Shown here piece by piece: positions 60,007-64,000 of a DNA stretch of 64,000 bases; within the stretch, counting starts at the first letter, position 1; each line of letters opens with the position of its first letter. Below the pieces are notes generated by a model. The model did not search any database, was not told the origin of the DNA, and was given only the letters and a program-made list of their open reading frames with translations. Position numbers and translations under genes: made by a program. Source of the DNA: Rhizomys pruinosus (Eukaryota > Chordata > Mammalia > Rodentia > Spalacidae); assembly GCA_009823505.1 (NCBI GenBank), contig VZQC01005680.1, positions 1,415,088-1,479,087 of the forward strand, in the 5' to 3' direction.

Positions 60007-60596
60007 AAGTTGGGAGGATGGCTCTAGGGGAGAGTTGGGGGATTGCCGTGATCAAGATACGTTGTTTCCATGTATAAAATTTTCAGCGATTTTTTTTTTA
60101 AAGTCACATCAGAGCTTGTAGAGTTAGGAGCTGTTTATAACAGTGTTGGCTAACATCTCCACAGTTGCTTGGCTCAGAACCTTTAGCTGGGCATGTCCCG
60201 CCCATGGGTCAGGCTGCTGAGCGGCTGGGCATGTCCCGCCCATGGGTCAGGCTGCTGAGCCGCTGGGCTGGGCATGTCCGGCCCATGGGTCAGGCTGCTG
60301 AGCGGCTGGGCATGTCCTGTCCATGTCCCATCTGCAGGCAGCTGGCTCTCCTAGCTTAGGAGGAAGCTGAGTCAGTACTCCTGGGATGTTTCGGTTTTCA
60401 CACATGCAGATGCAGGTGTGAAAGGGGTTAGAGGGAACAGCCCGTATGCCCTTGTGGAGTGAAGGACTAAGGAGTGGCTCTGAAAGACCCCGGGGGGTCT
60501 GGGGCCAGTGCCGGCTACCACTGGTGCCTCTACGACCTGTGTCTGCTTCTGGCTGGAGGTGGACTATTTGGACTGGAAGGGACATCAGGAAGGGGG
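60007..60596. other. SINE-free stretch containing a minisatellite
   Basis: No gene. The 129- and 66-codon frames cover the minisatellite or unique DNA without domains. Confidence 0.4.
60186..60335 (+). repeat. 38-bp minisatellite, about 3.6 units
   Basis: CTGGGCATGTCCCGCCCATG + GGTCAGGCTGCTGAGCGG repeated, with small changes (an extra CTGGG before the third unit, truncated fourth). Confidence 0.95.
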
Positions 60597-60835
60597 TGGG
60601 GGATGGCTCAGTCAATAAACTGTCTTCCACAAGCATGAGGACCTGAGTTCAATCCCCAGAAGCCATGTAAAAACTCTGGGTATCAAACTGGGTGGCTTAC
60701 GCTCCAGATCCAGGAACTATGACACCCTCTTCTGGCCTCCTTAGGCACTGTGGTGTGTGGTGCACAAAACAGACAAGTAGGCAGACACCTATACATGAAT
60801 AAAGTATACACATGAATAAAGTAAATAAGAATTTA
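60597..60835 (+). mobile_element. B2/B4-like SINE
   Basis: GGGGGATGGCTCAGTCAATAAAC, GAGGACCTGAGTTCAATCCCC, CACCCTCTTCTGGCCTCC; ATGAATAAAGTA repeated at the end. Confidence 0.7.
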
Positions 60836-60841
60836 AAAATC

Positions 60842-60925
60842 TAGGTGTGATGGTACACACTTGTTATCCCAGTGTCAGGGAGCTAGAGACAAGACCCTGG
60901 GGCTTGCTGTATACACAGACACACA

Positions 60926-60960
<35 letters not shown>

Positions 60961-61000
60961 CTATACACATAAAACATAAAATAAATCTTACAAAAAACAG
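60842..61000 (+). mobile_element. B4-type 3' part with (CA)n
   Basis: CTAGGTGTGATGGTACACACTTG, GAGACAAGACCCTGGGGC, then CA repeats at 60914-60957. Confidence 0.55.
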
Positions 61001-61514
61001 GCCTAAAAAAAAAGGAGATGCTTGTATAATTTGAATTATTAACTAGAGAAACTAGACTCTTAATGGGCTTGGGACCGATACTTTGGAGCAAGTAGGTGCT
61101 CTGAATGGTTTGGAACTGCTTCCATCTTGTTGATAAACACATGCTTCAAGACAGGAAATTATCCTCCATGGTGTGTATTTTATCTCTGCTTAATTGCTGC
61201 TTGATAATAAATTACAACATAGAGTCTATTAATTAAGCTAACAATGACCGTGGAACGCCCATCCCTTCTTCTGGGAGTTGCCTGGGTCTAGGAGCTCTGA
61301 TTCAGTCTCTGCCCATGGTTATTTATGAAGCAGTTTAAAAAGACACCAACACATGCGCCTGGTGTGAGGAGGAGACTCCTCGCTTTGGAAGGGATGGGGT
61401 GGGGGTCTGTGATGGGTGACTGAGTGACAGCCTGGCAGCTGAGCTGTGCCAAGAGCACAGGCAGTCAGAGCATCTGGTAGACACAGACAAATACATTGGG
61501 CTTGCTTTGACACC
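61001..61514. other. SINE-free stretch
   Basis: AT-rich part at 61170-61250 has TTGATAATAAATTACAAC and CTATTAATTAAGC, possible homeodomain targets. No gene. Confidence 0.4.
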
Positions 61515-61546
61515 ACTTCTTAACCTTTTGGATAAGATCAGTATAG
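61515..61546 (+). pseudogene. Possible U2 snRNA 5'-end fragment
   Basis: ACTTCTTAACCTTTTGGATAAGATCA matches the well-known 5' end of U2 snRNA (GCTTCTCGGCCTTTTGGCTAAGATCA) at about 21 of 26 positions, then diverges. Too short to be a gene; a truncated retro-copy or chance. Confidence 0.35.
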
Positions 61547-61734
61547 ATTTGCTTTAAAAGTCAGTTCCTAGGAAGCAACCAGGGTCTTGTCACAGGTGTT
61601 ACCTGGTGTGGGGGGGGGCAGGGAGGGAGCAGCATTCTGGCATTCTGTGCACCTCTGTAATCAGCTCAAGGCAGGAATGCTCTGTTCACAGGTGGAACTG
61701 ATAAAAGATGTATTCTAGTTATTGCCAAAGGGAG
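61547..61734. other. Short unassigned stretch
   Basis: Contains a G-run near 61610. No gene. Confidence 0.35.
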
Positions 61735-62165
61735 ACCCTGTGCTCTAGTTTGCTTCTCTGTTGCTGTGATAAACACCAGGACCAAAATATACTTGGGAGG
61801 AAAGGGTTTACTTGGCTTACAGCTCAGAGTGCACCATCAAGGGAGGCCGTGGTAGGAACTCGAGGCAGGAACATGGAGGCAGGAACTGAAGCAGAGATCA
61901 CGGAGGAGCACTGCTTCCTGGCTTTCCCCTCTGGCTCACTCAACTACTTTTTTTATACAGCCTAGGCCCACCTGCCTGGGGGAGAAGGGGTGGCACTGCC
62001 CACAGTGGGCTGAGCCTTTGTACACCAATTAGTAATCAAGAATATGCCCCACAGATGTGTCCACAGGCCAGTTTAGTGGAGGAAATTCCTCCAGTGAAGT
62101 TCCCTCTTCCCAGATGACTCTAGTTTGTGTAAACTTGACAAGAAGTAACCAGCACACCATGACAG
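61735..62165 (-). repeat. Rodent interspersed repeat, near full length
   Basis: GTTGCTGTGATAAACACCAGGACC, GGAGGAAAGGGTTTACTTGGC, CTGCCCACAGTGGGCTGAGCC, GACTCTAGTTTGTGTAAACTTGAC: best preserved antisense member here. Confidence 0.7.
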
Positions 62166-62299
62166 CACACCCTGGTACTGTGCTCTGTCAGTCCACTTCC
62201 ACCAGGAAAGGAAACTTGGTAACTGGTCCTTCTGTAGGTTCAGAGGAGTGTGGTCATCACAGTATTACAGTGTACCTAGAAATTGCTCTATTTGTTTGC

Positions 62300-62490
62300 A
62301 AAGATTTATTTTATTTTTGTGTGTGTTCACATGTGAGGGCAGTACCCACAGAGGCCAGAAGAGGGCATTGGATTCCCTGCAGCAGCAGTTACAGGCAGTT
62401 GTGAGCTGTACAGTGTGGGTGCTGAGAACTGAAAACAGGTCCTTGGCCAGAGCAGTGAAGTCTCATAACTGTTCAACCATCTCAAAAGCC
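62300..62490 (-). mobile_element. B2-superfamily SINE, diverged
   Basis: Antisense: CAGTACCCACAGAGGCCAGAAGAGGG to GTTCAACCATCTCAAAAGCC. Confidence 0.75.
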
Positions 62491-62524
62491 CGTTTTTCTG
62501 ACTTTTCTTTTTTTTTAATTTATT

Positions 62525-62738
62525 ATATTTTTATTACTTTTATTTTATGTGTATGAGTATATTGCCTGCATGTGTGTAGGTGCATTCAGGTTGTGCAATG
62601 CCTGGTGAGGTAAGAAAAATGTGTTGGATCCCCTAGAACTGGAGTTATTGACAGTTGTTAGCTGCCATGTGGGTGCTGGGAATCATACCCTGATCTACTT
62701 CAAGAGTAGTCTTAACTGTTGAACCATCTTTCCAGGTC
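62525..62738 (-). mobile_element. B2-superfamily SINE
   Basis: Antisense: ATGTGTATGAGTATATTGCCTGC to GTTGAACCATCTTTCCAGG. Confidence 0.78.
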
Positions 62739-62754
62739 CTCTTTTTTTTTCTTT

Positions 62755-62862
62755 AAAGAAAAAGTCTTGTGATGTAGCTCAGGCTGGCCTCAAAGTCAAG
62801 ATCTTTGGCCCTATTTCCTAGTTGCTAGGATTACACACATGCACCACCATGTCTGGCTCTAC
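62755..62862 (-). mobile_element. Old B1-like SINE
   Basis: TGATGTAGCTCAGGCTGGCC, GGATTACACACATGCACCACCATGTCTGGC. Confidence 0.65.
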
Positions 62863-62904
62863 TTAGGTATTTAAGAGAAAACTTTTAAATTAAAGGTTTA
62901 TATT

Positions 62905-63020
62905 TTTAATGCTGGGATCTAACCCAGGTTCTTGAGCATGCTAGATGAATGTTCTACCACTGAATGCCCTCTACCTAGGTATTTGTGTGTGTGTGTGTGT
63001 GTCTGTGTGTGTGTGTGTAA
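62905..63020 (-). mobile_element. ID SINE, followed by (GT)n
   Basis: Antisense ID: GGGATCTAACCCAGGTTCTTGAGCATGCTAG, TGTTCTACCACTGAATGCCC. (GT)n at 62985-63019. Confidence 0.7.
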
Positions 63021-63041
63021 ATAAAGGCCAAAGGTCATCAT

Positions 63042-63290
63042 CACGTGTCTTCTACCATTTTCCACCTTGTGTCTTTGAGACAGGGTTTCTCTGAACCCGG
63101 AGCTCACAATGCACCTAGCCTGACTGCCTAGTGAATGGCAGGCATAGTCCTGTCTCCACTTCTGCAGTGCCTGGGCTTCAGATGCTTGCCACTGAGCTTG
63201 TCTTTTTAAATACAGGTTCTGTAGAGTTGAACTCAGGTCCTCATGTTTACAAGGGAAGAGGTTCACTTACTGAGCCAACATTCCTTTAAA
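63042..63290 (-). mobile_element. B4-like SINE, antisense
   Basis: GAGACAGGGTTTCTCTGAACCC, CCTGTCTCCACTTCTGCAGTGCC, then antisense tRNA-like AACTCAGGTCCTCATGTTTAC and ACTGAGCCAACATTCC. Confidence 0.6.
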
Positions 63291-63321
63291 TTTTTTTTAA
63301 CATAGAAATTTCAAAGATTTA

Positions 63322-63398
63322 TGGTGCTGAGGCTGGAACCCAGGTCTGTGAGCACAGCAGCTGAGTGTCCTGCCACTAAGGCACGTCCCCAGCCCCCA
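63322..63398 (-). mobile_element. ID SINE
   Basis: Antisense: GCTGGAACCCAGGTCTGTGAGC, CCTGCCACTAAGGCACGTCCCCAGCCCC. Confidence 0.7.
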
Positions 63399-63641
63399 CC
63401 TAAGCATTCCTGCTGGGTCCACTCAGCAGGTGGCCACTGGGCGGAACCTTCAGGGATGAAAAAGGGTAGTGGGGGCTTATGATGAAAATACGTGTATGAC
63501 TGTCACAAGGAAACACATTATTATATAGTTGATAAATGATAATTCTTAAAAATACCAAGAATAAAGTGTCTAAGGCCAAATGAGGAAGCCTTAGATCTCT
63601 TTCATTATAATCATTCTTTCATTATAATGCCGATTCTTTCT
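63399..63641. other. Short unassigned stretch
   Basis: A CTCF-like CAGCAGGTGGCCACTGG at about 63424-63440 is too weak to call. ATAATCATTCTTTCATTATAATG is a small local duplication at 63604-63630. Confidence 0.35.
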
Positions 63642-63860
63642 TAAAGATTTATTTTAGTTTTAATGGCATGTAGGTATATGTATCTGTGTGAGTTTAGGTG
63701 CACCACCTGTGTGCAATGCCCTTAGAGATCAGAAGAGGGTGTTAGAGTTCCTTGAGCCAGAGTTATGGGTAGTTGTGAGCCCCCATGTGGGTCTGGGAAC
63801 TGAACCCAGGTCCTCTGCAAGAGCAGTCAGTGCTCTCAACCACTGAGCCTTCTCTTCAGA
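63642..63860 (-). mobile_element. B2-superfamily SINE
   Basis: Antisense: GTGTGCAATGCCCTTAGAGATCAGAAGAGGG to CACTGAGCCTTCTCTTCAGACCC. Confidence 0.8.
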
Positions 63861-64000
63861 CCCTGTGCAAGTTGCCAGGTATTTTGGTCTCACCGATGAG
63901 AAGAGCAATCGATACTGTGACTTAGCACTAACCGTCCAGGGTCTTCTGCATGGGATGTGATTATGTTCCTCAGTCTGTAGCTTGCCTTTTGTGGCTGCTT
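63861..64000. other. Unassigned window end
   Basis: Nothing recognised. Confidence 0.3.

Larger units (their letters stand above)
44426..64000 (-). other. GALNT18: Upstream GALNT18 intron (runs off the window)
   Basis: No further exon of this gene was found up to 64000. The human gene is known to have very long introns, which fits. The intron holds the repeats and repeat-free islands listed below. Confidence 0.6.

Noticed and set aside
63424..63442. CTCF-like motif CAGCAGGTGGCCACTGG
   Set aside because: Lacks the flanking C and the GC-rich end of the core; too weak to call.

Overview
This is nuclear DNA of a mouse-like (myodont, probably muroid) rodent. The evidence is dense interspersed B1, B2/B3-like, B4 and ID SINEs, rodent-type L1 3' UTRs with a G-rich tract, and several endogenous-retrovirus (ERV) pieces. 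The young B2 and B1 copies do not look like those I know from Mus or Rattus: the B1 tail reads GGGAGACCCTGTCTC and the B2 has a doubled CCAATTCCAGGAGAACTCCAGTTCC-like block. I therefore favour another muroid lineage, without naming a species. Composition is about average for a mammal and no CpG island is evident.

The only protein-coding gene I can support is on the minus strand. Two spliced exons (44258-44425 and 42501-42629, in phase 0, with consensus splice sites) encode the last 98 residues of a polypeptide N-acetylgalactosaminyltransferase of the GALNT8/9/17/18 subgroup, most likely GALNT18. The residues form the end of its ricin-type lectin domain. A SINE-free 3' UTR of about 1.2 kb runs to a poly(A) signal at 41278-41283. 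Everything from 44426 to 64000 would then be GALNT18 intron, and everything from 1 to about 41260 would be downstream intergenic DNA.

Layout. 1-1638: a collapsed betaretrovirus-like ERV with the end of a 5' LTR, a tRNA-Lys-type primer site, a frameshifted gag remnant, and an abrupt join to the end of the 3' LTR. 2980-4240: a gammaretrovirus-like LTR whose R-U5-PBS-leader segment is present twice as a 166-bp inverted repeat. 4.2-21 kb: SINEs, simple repeats, an ID-derived array of 19 A-box units (9.9-10.9 kb), two long polypurine tracts, and a 697-bp LTR inserted in an L1 3' end. 21.5-24.2 kb: an L1 3' UTR with an internal tandem duplication. 24-33 kb: mixed SINEs, including three B2-B1 composites with shared target-site duplications in the 23-29 kb stretch. 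33.5-40.0 kb: a minus-strand L1 with decayed ORF2, studded with nested SINEs. 41.2-44.4 kb: GALNT18 3' end. 44.4-64 kb: intron with simple-sequence arrays, an old L1 (50-52 kb), SINEs, and islands of repeat-free DNA that may be conserved non-coding elements.

The most unusual signals are the repeated tandem amplification of the Pol III A-box part of ID and related SINEs at five places, the cap-site-bounded inverted retroviral arms, the B2-B1 composites, and good CTCF-like motifs in a divergent arrangement. Most open reading frames over 60 codons are antisense readings of SINEs or simple repeats and are not annotated as genes. SINE boundaries are by eye and carry an uncertainty of about 5-20 bases. 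TSD means target-site duplication.
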